This document shows positions 25,078 to 33,675 of a DNA stretch of 64,000 bases, piece after piece (the stretch's first letter is position 1; every line of letters begins with the position of its first letter). The translations under genes were made by a program, and so were the position numbers. Source of the stretch: Paludifilum halophilum (GTDB taxonomy: Bacteria > Bacillota > Bacilli > Thermoactinomycetales > DSM-45169). The notes below the pieces were generated by a model that had not been told where the DNA came from, did not search any database, and saw nothing but the letters and a program-made list of their open reading frames with translations. Where the stretch lies: the NCBI RefSeq assembly GCF_002245355.1, contig NZ_NOWF01000001.1, positions 550,891 to 614,890 on the forward strand, in the 5' to 3' direction.

Positions 25078-26308
25078 CGATCTCATCCTCCTTCACACCG
25101 AACCAGCCTGGACGCTTCAACAAGTTGGACCGGACCAACAGGTTCATCAGGAAGCGTGACAGGGCGACCGCTGTCAAAAAGCTGACCACGATTCCGACGA
25201 TCAAGGAGACGGCAAATCCTCGAACCCCGGAGGTGCCGAAGTAAAACAGAACAGCCGCGCCGATCACCGTCGTGACATTGGCGTCGAAAATGGTCAAAAA
25301 AGACCGGCGGGAACCGGAACGGTTCGCCGAAGGCACGGTTTTGCCGAGACGAATTTCATCCTTGATCCGCTCATACATGATGATATTGGCATCTACCGCT
25401 ACTCCCAATCCCAGGATGAATGCCGCAATTCCCGGCAATGTCAGTGTCACTCCCAGGAGGGAAAAGGTGAGAAGCACCAGATAACCGTAGGTGACCAAAG
25501 TGATTACCGCCACCAACCCCGGCAGTCGGTAATACCCGATCATGAACAGGAAGATAAATCCGATGGCATAAAGACCCGCCACCAGGCTTTCCTGCAGCGA
25601 CTTTGCTCCGAGACTGGCGTCCACTGCGTTGCTGTGAATCTCCTTCAGTTTAACGGGAAGCGAGCCGGCGTTGAGAAGTTCCGCCAGTTCCTTCGCTTCT
25701 TCCACGGTGAAATTGCCCGAGATAATCGCTTCTCCGTTGGGAATCGGTTCGTTGATCACCGGTGCGCTCAATTGGTTGTCGTCCAAGTAAATGGGCATCG
25801 GCTGCCCTATGTATTCTTGGGTTAATTGGTGAAACTTTTTGGCGTCCTTAAACTTGACCGTGACAGCGGGTTGACCGTTCTGATCGAAATCCTGCTTGGC
25901 ACCGCCTTCTACCAAGTCCGCCCCCCGCATCAGTTTCTCCTCTCCGGAAGGGTCCCGAAAAGTGAGTACGGCGGGTTTCCCCAGGATTTCACGAGCCTTT
26001 TCCGGATCTTTCACACCGGCCAGAGAAACGCGAAGTCGGTTCTCGCCTTCAATCGATATCTCCGGCTCCCTTACCCCCAAGACGTCAATTCGTTGACTGA
26101 CCGCCTGTGCGGCATTGGCCATTACACCTGATGTGATATCCTGTCCTTTTTCCAGAGGCTGCGCTTCATATAACACTTCAAAACCGCCTTGCAAATCCAG
26201 CCCCAGCGTTATATCCTCCCATACGCTTTGGCTGGTAAAGCCCACGGTGGAAAAGATGACTACCACCAGCAAGGCAAAGAGAACGATTCTTCCCTTGCGA
26301 ACCCTCAT
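25067..26308 (-). CDS. secD: Protein translocase subunit SecD
   Basis: 413 residues. The first helix is followed by the P1 region with the LGLDLQGGFEVLYEA motif and IDVLGVREPEI, then five helices including GVAVDANIIMYERIKDE. It partners SecF. The ATG at 26308 follows AAGGAGGAG; the frame above it lacks a site. The stop overlaps the secF start, so the two are made together. comN lies upstream beyond a terminator, as in the B. subtilis yrzD-secDF region. Confidence 0.94.
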   Translation of the reverse strand: MRVRKGRIVLFALLVVVIFSTVGFTSQSVWEDITLGLDLQGGFEVLYEAQPLEKGQDITSGVMANAAQAVSQRIDVLGVREPEISIEGENRLRVSLAGVKDPEKAREILGKPAVLTFRDPSGEEKLMRGADLVEGGAKQDFDQNGQPAVTVKFKDAKKFHQLTQEYIGQPMPIYLDDNQLSAPVINEPIPNGEAIISGNFTVEEAKELAELLNAGSLPVKLKEIHSNAVDASLGAKSLQESLVAGLYAIGFIFLFMIGYYRLPGLVAVITLVTYGYLVLLTFSLLGVTLTLPGIAAFILGLGVAVDANIIMYERIKDEIRLGKTVPSANRSGSRRSFLTIFDANVTTVIGAAVLFYFGTSGVRGFAVSLIVGIVVSFLTAVALSRFLMNLLVRSNLLKRPGWFGVKEDEIGEL

Positions 26309-26393
26309 GCTGACGCTCCTCCTTCGTATCCGAGACAACCAGTCCCATTATCCCAACTCCCGATCGGCATGTCAATTTATGCCGCCCGCCGAC

Positions 26394-26430
26394 AAAAACC
26401 CCGGGACGTCAACGTTCTCCCGGGGTTTTA
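26394..26430. terminator. Intrinsic terminator after comN
   Basis: Stem AACCCCGGGA with TCCCGGGGTT, followed by T5 on the - strand and T4 on +. It overlaps the last codons of comN and isolates it from secD. Confidence 0.85.
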
Positions 26431-26705
26431 TAGACGCTGACCATCAGCCAATTCATGAAGCGGGTCGCCTTTAGGGACAAAATGTCGTTGACCAGTCGAT
26501 TGAGACGAGGCCAACCCCGGCGATAATTCTCGGAGACACAGGCCCATACCTGTTCGCCGGTGACGTTTTCGTATCCGTAATAGCGGAATTCCTCCGCCTT
26601 GCTATTGCACAAGTCTTCAATACACTGCATCAGATCCGATTCGCTCAGCAACTCCGGTGATGCTTTTCTGGATCGACCGACCGGTTTCAGGGATTGTTTC
26701 GCCAA
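26409..26705 (-). CDS. comN: Post-transcriptional regulator ComN-like
   Basis: 98 residues. LLSESDLMQCIEDLCNSKAEEF, YGYENVTGEQVWACV and LNRLVNDILSLKATRFMNWL match the ComN (YrzD) family, which in B. subtilis acts on comER mRNA. It starts with TTG at 26705, with GAGGAGGG seven bases upstream. Its place between secD and spoVB is the same as in B. subtilis, which strengthens the call. No comE gene is visible here. Confidence 0.85.
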   Translation of the reverse strand: MAKQSLKPVGRSRKASPELLSESDLMQCIEDLCNSKAEEFRYYGYENVTGEQVWACVSENYRRGWPRLNRLVNDILSLKATRFMNWLMVSVYKTPGER

Positions 26706-26888
26706 TCCATCTCCCTCCTCAGAGATTTCCGTCCCTCATCCGATTTTTTTATACTCTTTTTCATTATAACTTCTTTCACCCCGATTGGAATACCTGCTTT
26801 AAATTCAATCGATCTTTTAGTCATCAGAAAAAGGGACAAGCGCATATGTTGATACCACAACCACTTCGCTGAAGGAAGGGGCCTCCCG

Positions 26889-28469
26889 TTGACCAAGCAA
26901 ACCTTCTTACACGGTACCCTGGTTCTCGTCGGTGCAGGCTTTGTGACCAAAGTACTCGGTTTTTTCTACCGGATCGCCTTATCCCGCTTGATCGGCGATG
27001 AGGGGATGGGGCTCTTTCAAATGGCTTTTCCGATTCTGATTTTTATTATTGTGGTAACCACGGCCGGACTCCCGGTCGCTATCTCCAAACTGGTGTCGGA
27101 AGCAGAGGCTGTCCGGGACGAACAGCGCATCCGTTCCGTTCTGATCGTATCCACACTGATTGTGACTGTCTCCAGCACCCTTTTCACGATCCTTGTCCTC
27201 CTGACGGCCCCGTTGATCGCCAAGACACTGCTTACCGACGAGCGGTCCGTCTACGCCCTGATGGGAATCGCCCCCATCATCCCCATTGTCGCTGTTTCAT
27301 CCATCTTTCGCGGTTATTTTCAGGGACGCCAGCATATGAGCCCTTACGCCTTTTCCCAGGTCATCGAGCAAGTAGTACGGATCTTTACCGTACTCGTACT
27401 GGCCCGATACCTTTTGCCCTATGGTGTGGAGTTCGCGGCGGCGGGGGCAATGATCGGAATCGTGATCGGGGAGTTAGCGGGGATGCTGTTTCTTTTACAC
27501 TCCTACAAAAAAGATCCAAAGCGCCCGTCACTCCGGTTTCGGGTCCGGGAAATTTTTCACTGGGAGCTGTGGGACCGTTTCCGCAGCACGGCTCAAGGAA
27601 TGGTCCGCCTGGCTGTCCCCGTCACGGCCAGCCGAATGGTCGGTTCCTTCTCTTACGCCGTGGAGCCGATCATCGTCTCCCAGAGCCTGGCCATCGCCGG
27701 GATTTCTGTCGCCACTTCCACCGCCCTTTACGGCCAATTGGAGGGAATGGCTATCCCCTTGATCTCTTTTCCGGCTTTTATCACCTATGCCCTATCCGTC
27801 TCCCTGGTTCCCGCTATCTCCGAAGCGGCAGCCAAAAAACAGCACCGCATGGTGGAACATCGTCTCAATCAGGCGATACGCCTCTCTCTGATCGTAGGCG
27901 GACCCTGCGCCGTCATTCTCTTTATTCTGGCGGTACCGTTTACGTCTCTCCTTTATCATAATATCGAAGTTTCCCGGCTTCTTCAGATCATGGCCCCCTT
28001 TGCCGTCTTTCTCTATCTGCAGGGACCCTTGTCCGCCGTGCTCCAGGGTTTGGACAAGGCCAAAGACGCCATGAGAAACTCCATCTTCGGAGCCGTGGTC
28101 AAAACCGCTCTGATTTTCATCCTCGGCTCTCAGCCTACCCTGGGAATTGACGGAGTCGTGATCGCTATTAACTGCGGCATGGTGATTGTGACAGTTCTCC
28201 ACGGGATCAGTGTATTGCATTATGTCCCCTTTACCATGATCGCCCGAGACCTCGTCAAACTGGCGATTGCAGTAGTCGGTATGGGGACAGCGGCCTACTG
28301 GGTTTTTCATCATTCCCAGAGCCCCCTTCTGCCCCGGGTTCTGTTGTCCACCTCCGTCAGTTTTGTCCTGTATTTGGCTTCCCTCATCCTGTTGTCTCTG
28401 ATTCGCAAAGAGGATGTCCGGCGTCTTCCCTATATCGGAAAGTGGCTGGCTCCTTTTCTGCCCCGGTAA
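26889..28469 (+). CDS. spoVB: Stage V sporulation protein B
   Basis: 526 residues with about 14 membrane helices, MOP/MATE-type flippase family. The opening LHGTLVLVGAGFVTKVLGFFYRI and later GYFQGRQHMSPYAFSQVIEQ are characteristic of SpoVB, which is needed for spore cortex formation, probably as a lipid-linked precursor flippase. Start is TTG 26889 after AAGGAAGGGG. It is the only + strand gene in this part; the DUF421 gene converges eight bases downstream. Confidence 0.92.
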   Translation: MTKQTFLHGTLVLVGAGFVTKVLGFFYRIALSRLIGDEGMGLFQMAFPILIFIIVVTTAGLPVAISKLVSEAEAVRDEQRIRSVLIVSTLIVTVSSTLFTILVLLTAPLIAKTLLTDERSVYALMGIAPIIPIVAVSSIFRGYFQGRQHMSPYAFSQVIEQVVRIFTVLVLARYLLPYGVEFAAAGAMIGIVIGELAGMLFLLHSYKKDPKRPSLRFRVREIFHWELWDRFRSTAQGMVRLAVPVTASRMVGSFSYAVEPIIVSQSLAIAGISVATSTALYGQLEGMAIPLISFPAFITYALSVSLVPAISEAAAKKQHRMVEHRLNQAIRLSLIVGGPCAVILFILAVPFTSLLYHNIEVSRLLQIMAPFAVFLYLQGPLSAVLQGLDKAKDAMRNSIFGAVVKTALIFILGSQPTLGIDGVVIAINCGMVIVTVLHGISVLHYVPFTMIARDLVKLAIAVVGMGTAAYWVFHHSQSPLLPRVLLSTSVSFVLYLASLILLSLIRKEDVRRLPYIGKWLAPFLPR

Positions 28470-28476
28470 AACGCTT

Positions 28477-29160
28477 CTAATCCTCCCGGGGATCGATATA
28501 GAGCTTTCCGGTATGATCCACACTGACGAAAAAAACCTCCCTCACCGACTGATACCCGTATTTCCGCAATTGCTTTTCCAGCCAAATGCGACTCTTCCCG
28601 ACCCTTTTCAGGCCGTCCTCCTGAACTTGACTATCAATGACCAAGGGGACGGGTAGCCGGAAGACTTGGGAAGACCGTTTCTCCGGCCAGACGTCCTCTT
28701 TTTTCAGAGTCTCTTTTTCTTCTTTGAGAAATACACTCAACTCACCGGAAGTCTCCAGGACAGCCATTTCCACATCCGCCACATTCGCCACGTTTTGTTC
28801 ACGAAGTTGAAGGAGTAAATCATCCATATTATAGCGTTGCTTTTTCATCTCACGCTCCTGAATCTTACCGTTTTGAATCAAAATCGTCGGTTTTCCGTCT
28901 ACGATATAACGGATCATTCTGCTCTTCAAAGAGAGATAAGACAGTAAAATCTGGGCCGAGATCATGGTCAACATCGGTATGAGTCCATTAATGAGGGGCA
29001 TATTGGGGTCTTCGATGGACAGGACTGCGAAATCGGCGATCATAATCGACACGACAAAATCAAAGACGGAAAGCTGACCGATTTCCCGTTTACCCATGAA
29101 ACGCATGACCAACAGGACGAAAAAAAAGATAAACAACGAACGCAAGAAGGTCGTCCACAT
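28477..29160 (-). CDS. DUF421 (YrbG/YetF-like) membrane protein
   Basis: 227 residues. Three N-terminal helices (FFFVLLVMRFMGKREIGQLSVFDFVV) precede a cytosolic or spore-side domain (IRYIVDGKPTILIQNGKI, MDDLLLQLREQNV, ADVEMAVLETSGELSVF). DUF421 proteins include YetF, YdfS and the spore-germinant component SpoVAEa-like YrbG group. Position next to spoVB matches B. subtilis yrbG. A possible role in spore membranes is inference. The start codon at 29160 lies just after a GAGGGAATGG site. Confidence 0.85.
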   Translation of the reverse strand: MWTTFLRSLFIFFFVLLVMRFMGKREIGQLSVFDFVVSIMIADFAVLSIEDPNMPLINGLIPMLTMISAQILLSYLSLKSRMIRYIVDGKPTILIQNGKIQEREMKKQRYNMDDLLLQLREQNVANVADVEMAVLETSGELSVFLKEEKETLKKEDVWPEKRSSQVFRLPVPLVIDSQVQEDGLKRVGKSRIWLEKQLRKYGYQSVREVFFVSVDHTGKLYIDPRED

Positions 29161-29337
29161 CCGCCGCCATTCCCTCCTCCGTTGCAGTTACTTGCCAGTC
29201 CCCCATCCGATAAGCGGTCAATCCGCTCATTAGTCTCCTCAGGCGGGGATGGATTTATCAGCTTCCATACCAGGGGCTTGAATAAAAGAAAAGACACGCT
29301 CATAACCATGTACAAACATCGCCGGGAGGTGCCTAGC

Positions 29338-29730
29338 ATGAAACAACCTGCGGTGTCACCGCATCCGTTCTTCAAAAACCCCGTTCTCTTGGGCGTAGCC
29401 GTGGTTCTGGGCTTGGTATTGGCCGGTTCTGTCATCACCGCCCTGATCCTCCGTTTTACATCGGTGCCCGAGTCCTCAATGCCGTATTTTACATCCACGG
29501 TTAACGGAATCGCCCTGTTGACAGGCGGGTGGATGTCGGGGAGAAGAGCGGAACAGAGAGGGTGGCTATACGGGGGGTTGACGGGAATTTTGTATGTGGG
29601 GATCGTATTTGTCGTCGGTTTTTTGGCCTTTGATACCGCAATACGCGTGCAGCCCGTTCTGTTGACTCTCTGCGCCGCCGGTCTTGGTGCGATCGGCGGA
29701 ATCTTCGGAGTGAACACCGGAAAAAGATAA
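29338..29730 (+). CDS. TIGR04086 family (YrzE-like) membrane protein
   Basis: 130 residues, four hydrophobic helices with Gly-rich turns (NGIALLTGGWMSGRRAEQRGWLYGGL). ATG 29338 is preceded by GGGAGGTG. In B. subtilis, yrzE of this family lies between yrbG and yajC, exactly the context here. Function unknown; the family is common in spore formers. Confidence 0.8.
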   Translation: MKQPAVSPHPFFKNPVLLGVAVVLGLVLAGSVITALILRFTSVPESSMPYFTSTVNGIALLTGGWMSGRRAEQRGWLYGGLTGILYVGIVFVVGFLAFDTAIRVQPVLLTLCAAGLGAIGGIFGVNTGKR

Positions 29731-29944
29731 CTTTTTCCTGCAAATTCTTTCAAATATGTTTAGATGCAGGTTACCCGTGGAAAAGTTCATAGGATCGAAA
29801 AAACCAGCGTTTCGGTATCCACCGTAACCCTGTTGACCCTGCGTGTCAGCGAGCTCGTTTGCGGTAACTGCCGAAACCTTTCTTTTTATCGCCGGGAGCT
29901 TCCCCGGTTCACCCCGCCGAACACGTCTAAAAGGGGGATCGGCC

Positions 29945-30787
29945 GTGTTTCAAACCACTGCATCCATCATTATCACCAGTATCATCTCTCTTCTGTTCGT
30001 ACTCGCTTATAGCTCGCGGAGCAACCCTTTGGCCGTGATCGGCGACTTTAGCCGAGGGCTGATTCAAAACCGGTTATTGTGCTTTCATTTTCTGGGTGCT
30101 CTCAGCATTCTCGGCGTCAACAAACTGGAACTGTTGGCCGAACCCTACCTGACGGAATTTCGGGATTGGACCCCTTATATCCGAATGTTTGAGGAAAATG
30201 TAACACCTTTAGTTCAACAATTTTTCCACAACACCGCATTCACCTATGTCTCCACCTTTTTTTACGTGGTGTTCTTTTCGGTTCTCCTGGTCGCCTCTCC
30301 CCTGATCTATTATCGGGACAGCGACCTTCGTTCCCTGTATACCGTTCTGTACGCGATCGGTCTCAACTATCTACTGGCCATTCCATTTTTCTTGTTCGCT
30401 CCAGTGGATGAGGCTTGGTTCCTTCATCCGGACATCCGGTTCCTAATTCCCGACGTTTATCCGACATTCGAAGAGCAATACCGGCACTTTTCCGGTCTCG
30501 ACAATTCATTCCCCAGCTTGCACACCTCCTTATCGGTCACGCTGGCTCTGATCGCCTGTAAATCCGGCAACCGGCGCTTCGCCAGGATCAACATCCTCTC
30601 TGCAGGGGTCATCCTGTTCGCTATCATTTATCTGGGGATTCACTGGTATCTGGACCTGGTGGCCGGACTGATTCTGGGTATCGTCAGCCTCAGTCTGGCT
30701 AATAAGTTATCGGAGATCCCTCTGGGAAACCACCAGTTGGAACTGAATACCGGACACAAACCTTCAGAACAAGTTTCCAACATGTGA
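29945..30787 (+). CDS. PAP2-superfamily (inositolphosphotransferase-type) membrane phosphatase
   Basis: 280 residues with about six helices. PAP2 marks are NSFPSLHTSLSV with the catalytic His and GIHWYLDLVAGLI with the second His and Asp, the PAP2_3 arrangement related to Aur1/Ipt1. It should act on lipid phosphates or phosphodiesters at the outer face. The longer frame to 29843 lacks support; GTG 29945 has AAGGGGG before it. It extends the spoVB-yajC block and is the last conserved gene before the inserted region. Confidence 0.82.
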   Translation: MFQTTASIIITSIISLLFVLAYSSRSNPLAVIGDFSRGLIQNRLLCFHFLGALSILGVNKLELLAEPYLTEFRDWTPYIRMFEENVTPLVQQFFHNTAFTYVSTFFYVVFFSVLLVASPLIYYRDSDLRSLYTVLYAIGLNYLLAIPFFLFAPVDEAWFLHPDIRFLIPDVYPTFEEQYRHFSGLDNSFPSLHTSLSVTLALIACKSGNRRFARINILSAGVILFAIIYLGIHWYLDLVAGLILGIVSLSLANKLSEIPLGNHQLELNTGHKPSEQVSNM

Positions 30788-30853
30788 AACAAATCCGGCC
30801 GCCGAATGGATCCTTTTCCCATGGACAAGATAGGGGAAAAGGAGACCGTTCAT

Positions 30854-30994
30854 ATGGGCAAACAGCAGCGTCAAGAAAACGAAAGCCGCGAACAGCAAGC
30901 GAAGCGGAGGGATACGGCCAAGAAGCAGGATGAGTTGAAAGTCCCCGGATACGGAAACAAAAAGTTGGAAGGCCCCAATCGACCGAGTACGTGA
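30854..30994 (+). CDS. Small Gln/Arg/Lys-rich protein
   Basis: 46 residues, hydrophilic: MGKQQRQENESREQQAKRRD..., ending VPGYGNKKLEGPNRPST. ATG 30854 follows AAAAGGAGA with good spacing. The composition recalls minor small acid-soluble spore proteins, but I cannot match a family. No terminator is seen directly after it; the tRNA-like fragment and its hairpin follow. Confidence 0.6.
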   Translation: MGKQQRQENESREQQAKRRDTAKKQDELKVPGYGNKKLEGPNRPST

Positions 30995-31023
30995 AGGGGA
31001 TCAACCGCCTGCAAGGGGTGCGC

Positions 31024-31054
31024 GGTCGAAGGTTCAAATCCTGTCATCCCGACT
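31024..31054 (+). pseudogene. 3' remnant of a tRNA-Pro gene
   Basis: The T-arm GTTCAAATCC is flanked by GGTCGAAG and the acceptor strand CATCCCGA, as in bacterial tRNA-Pro, which begin CGGGAUG. The T-stem has one A-G mismatch, CCA is replaced by CT, and no D-arm, anticodon arm or 5' acceptor strand is present. It cannot make a tRNA. Confidence 0.7.
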
Positions 31055-31061
31055 GGAACAG

Positions 31062-31106
31062 AAAGCCCGTAAGGCCTGAAATAAAAGGGTTTGCGGGCTT
31101 TTTATT
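31062..31106 (+). terminator. tRNA-operon-type terminator
   Basis: Stem AAAGCCCG (31062-31069) with CGGGCTTT (31094-31101) and a T-rich tail. This hairpin style commonly follows tRNA genes in Bacillota and supports the tRNA-remnant call. Confidence 0.8.
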
Positions 31107-31259
31107 ATGGTTAAAGGTTTTTGACTTGATTCAAGGAATTCGTCGAAAGATACCGTCAATTAAAAGGAAAATTCCTTAATTTATTACCGTGCTTTTAGGT
31201 TCTATCCCCTTTTGAGCAGTCATAATATTTTAGCAATGCATTCAAAAGGGGAGTTCAAC

Positions 31260-31688
31260 ATGCAATTCTATTACGGCGAACAGCAGCCTTTGAGAATTTT
31301 GGATGAAGAGGAATTTTGGAAACAACAAGAAGCCGAACACACGGTGGTCATCCGAGAAGTCGTCGAAGGGTTGGAAGAAAAATACATAAAGATACTGAAA
31401 GAATGGGAAAGGGCTTTTTATCAGACCCGGGAGAGAGTAGTAAGCTACATCGAAACCGTCATTCGTTCAACCGGTCGGATATCTCCCGAACTGTATCAGG
31501 AAATCTTTTCCCTCACCTATTTTTGCTACGACCAAAGCACTCGCTTCATTGCTTTTCTTAATGAACTGATGGAAAACAGTGAACCAATTCGCTCTAATCT
31601 CATCGCACAGGTCGTCATGCGGCATATCATTCGTGAGTCGGAATATTTCGTTGGAATTGCCCGCACGGTTTTGTATTCCCGTCAATAG
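31260..31688 (+). CDS. DUF2935-like helical protein
   Basis: 142 residues, all helical. Paired metal-type motifs E-x2-H (EAEHTVVI) and RHIIRESEYF recall the ferritin-like DUF2935 family, of which one domain would be present. ATG 31260 has AAAGGGGAG upstream; the longer frame has none. GC is lower than in neighbouring core genes. It lies between the tRNA remnant and repeat B, inside the inserted region. Metal binding is inferred from the motif only. Confidence 0.6.
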   Translation: MQFYYGEQQPLRILDEEEFWKQQEAEHTVVIREVVEGLEEKYIKILKEWERAFYQTRERVVSYIETVIRSTGRISPELYQEIFSLTYFCYDQSTRFIAFLNELMENSEPIRSNLIAQVVMRHIIRESEYFVGIARTVLYSRQ

Positions 31689-31731
31689 AAGCCCGTGGGG
31701 GTTTCTTTTTTATTTTAATTTAAGTGTCTTA

Positions 31732-31759
31732 AGAAGACCCTTCAACCAGGGTCTTTTTT
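31732..31759 (+). terminator. Intrinsic terminator of the DUF2935-like gene
   Basis: Stem AAGACCC (31734-31740) with GGGTCTT (31749-31755), then T6. Confidence 0.85.
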
Positions 31760-31790
31760 CCATAGAAACACTAAAAAACTCCAATTGGTG

Positions 31791-31890
31791 GGTGCCGGAG
31801 CGACCTTGGCGAGACTTGTACTGGAATGAGTGCAAAGGATCTACGCCGGCCTACCACCCTCCCAACTTGATTAACAGATGGGGCATTAGA
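31791..31890. repeat. 100-bp structured repeat, copy B
   Basis: Matches copy A (16061-16160) at 85 of 100 positions without gaps. The internal hairpin TTGTACT/AGTGCAA keeps pairing through a G-U to G-C change relative to copy A, which hints at selection on RNA or DNA structure. GGCG/CGCC closes it. It lies between two terminators and no ORF uses it. Confidence 0.75.
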
Positions 31891-31893
31891 ATC

Positions 31894-31931
31894 AAAAGAG
31901 GTTGAACTCCAGCTGGAGGTCAACCTCTTTT
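31894..31931. terminator. Bidirectional terminator after the amylase gene
   Basis: Almost perfect stem with arms AAAAGAGGTTGA and TCAACCTCTTTT and loop AGCT, flanked by A and T runs. It ends the amylase transcript on - and shields it from +. Confidence 0.85.
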
Positions 31932-31988
31932 CGGTTCCACTGCTCCCAATTTACAACAATTAGCCTATACGGCTATAACCCCTCGGAG

Positions 31989-33440
31989 TTATCTCGTGAA
32001 AATCTTCACTTCCTTGGGGGTCAAGGTGGCAGTGATGCCGCCGTCGGTTACCGTCACCCGGTCACCGCTCATCCGGTCGGTCAGCACCTCGCCGTCGGAA
32101 AGGTTGTCCAAATGGGGTATTGTACGGGTCTGTTCGGACCAGGCGTTGTTGATCATCACCACCACTTCGTCTCCGCCCTTGGACCGCTGGAACGCATAGA
32201 AGACATCGTCCACCCACTTTTCCCGCTGGCTTCCGCTTTGCAAAGCGGGATGGTGGTTGCGGATCTCATTGAGTTTGGCGATGTATTGGTAAAGCTCATG
32301 GTCGGGGTTGAACACCATATCCTCCCGGTTGTAGGGGTCCTCCCCGCCGCTGAACCCTTGTTCTGTTCCCTGGTAGAGGATCGGGATCCCCCGAACGGTG
32401 AACTGGAAGCCGAGTGCCGCTCTCAGTTGCGGCCACTTGTCCCAACCGGCTCCGGGTTTTCCCGACGCTTGGTGCAAAAATCGGGGAACATCGTGATTGT
32501 CGATAAAGACGCCGTTGAGAGAGGGATGATCGTAGTTGCCGTCCTGTGCCAACCGGTCCCGGATTCGGTACATGGATCGGTCCTGTCCGAATACGTCCCG
32601 AATCGTGTAATACATCGGAAAGTCCAACACCGCATCCAGATAATGAGTGTAATCACCGACATAACCGGGATCCCCGTGATAGACTTCACCCATCGTAAAT
32701 GTACCGGCGCTGTCATCAAATTCCTTCCAAAACCACTTCGGAACGTGTTTCACCGTGTCGACCCGCAAACCGTCCACTCCTGTCATTTCGACCATCCACT
32801 CAATCCAGTTGTTCAACTCCACTACGACTTCCGGGTTTTCATGATTGAGATCGTCCAAGCCGGCGACATCTCCATTTTCCACCCACCACTGGTCGTTCCA
32901 GTCCTGAACATCCCCGTTGTGGTGATACCAATCGTATTGGTCAAAAGGAGCGGCGGCGAAACCGTTATTCGGCTGAAAATCGCCGGTATGATTGGCCACG
33001 ACATCCAACATGACCGCAATACCCTGTTCATGGGCTTTTTGAACCAATTCCTTCAGCTTGTCCATATCCCCCAGATGACCGTCCACGCTGTAAAAATCAT
33101 AGGTCCAATACCCGTGATAAGCGTTGGCGCTCCTCTGCATCGTCACCGGCGTGATCCAGATGGCGGTGAACCCCATGTTTTTAATATAATCCAGCTGATC
33201 GATAATCCCTTGGAAATCACCGCCATGATATTTACGGGGATCATCGGGATCCGAAGCGTACCCTCCGTAGTCGTCATTGGACGGGTCGCCGTTGGAAAAA
33301 CGATCCGTCATGATAAAGTAGATGCTCCGGGTTTCCCACTGCTCCGCTCCCATCGCGTTAACACCGGAGGACATAAACGGGACGATGCTCATCACACCTA
33401 TTAATACAACCGTTATCACCCATGAAAATCGACGTTTCAT
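31989..33440 (-). CDS. Secreted GH13 alpha-amylase
   Basis: 483 residues with a signal peptide (MKRRFSWVITVVLIGVMSIV). The four GH13 regions are visible: I DVVANHT, II GLRVDTVKHV with the nucleophile Asp, III FTMGEVYHG with the Glu acid/base, and IV FIDNHDVPR with the third Asp. Asp-Gly-Asn-rich loops near the N-terminus (SNGDPSNDDYGG) suggest a calcium site. It hydrolyses extracellular starch or maltodextrin. Domain C is short and there is no starch-binding module. Promoter and a cre site upstream imply catabolite control. Confidence 0.93.
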   Translation of the reverse strand: MKRRFSWVITVVLIGVMSIVPFMSSGVNAMGAEQWETRSIYFIMTDRFSNGDPSNDDYGGYASDPDDPRKYHGGDFQGIIDQLDYIKNMGFTAIWITPVTMQRSANAYHGYWTYDFYSVDGHLGDMDKLKELVQKAHEQGIAVMLDVVANHTGDFQPNNGFAAAPFDQYDWYHHNGDVQDWNDQWWVENGDVAGLDDLNHENPEVVVELNNWIEWMVEMTGVDGLRVDTVKHVPKWFWKEFDDSAGTFTMGEVYHGDPGYVGDYTHYLDAVLDFPMYYTIRDVFGQDRSMYRIRDRLAQDGNYDHPSLNGVFIDNHDVPRFLHQASGKPGAGWDKWPQLRAALGFQFTVRGIPILYQGTEQGFSGGEDPYNREDMVFNPDHELYQYIAKLNEIRNHHPALQSGSQREKWVDDVFYAFQRSKGGDEVVVMINNAWSEQTRTIPHLDNLSDGEVLTDRMSGDRVTVTDGGITATLTPKEVKIFTR

Positions 33441-33462
33441 ACAAATTTCACCCCACCTTTTA

Positions 33463-33510
33463 TGAAATCGTTTGCATTATGATTATATATTTTTTTGGGA
33501 ATCTTCGCAA
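33463..33510 (-). promoter_or_regulatory. Amylase promoter with CcpA cre site
   Basis: On the - strand TTGCGA (complement at 33505-33510), 17 bases, then TATAAT (33482-33487). TGAAATCGTTTGCA (33463-33476) fits the cre consensus TGWAANCGNTNWCA with one mismatch and would overlap the transcription start, the usual position for CcpA repression. Confidence 0.7.
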
Positions 33511-33675
33511 TCATATACTTTCAGGACGACTTGAAGCCCGGTTTTGGGTTGCATTCAGGGACAATCCATCAAACAGATCCGCGCCTTAAAAAGGATATGC
33601 ATAGCCAAATATGGAACCGTAAAGATTAAAGGCGATTGTTTTTCCGGTAGATCAAAAAAAGGAGGACGGGCACTC

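Noticed and set aside
31902..33404. 500-codon + strand ORF opposite the amylase
   Set aside because: It is the antisense frame of a GC-rich GH13 gene with all catalytic regions on the other strand; His/Val-rich shadow composition.
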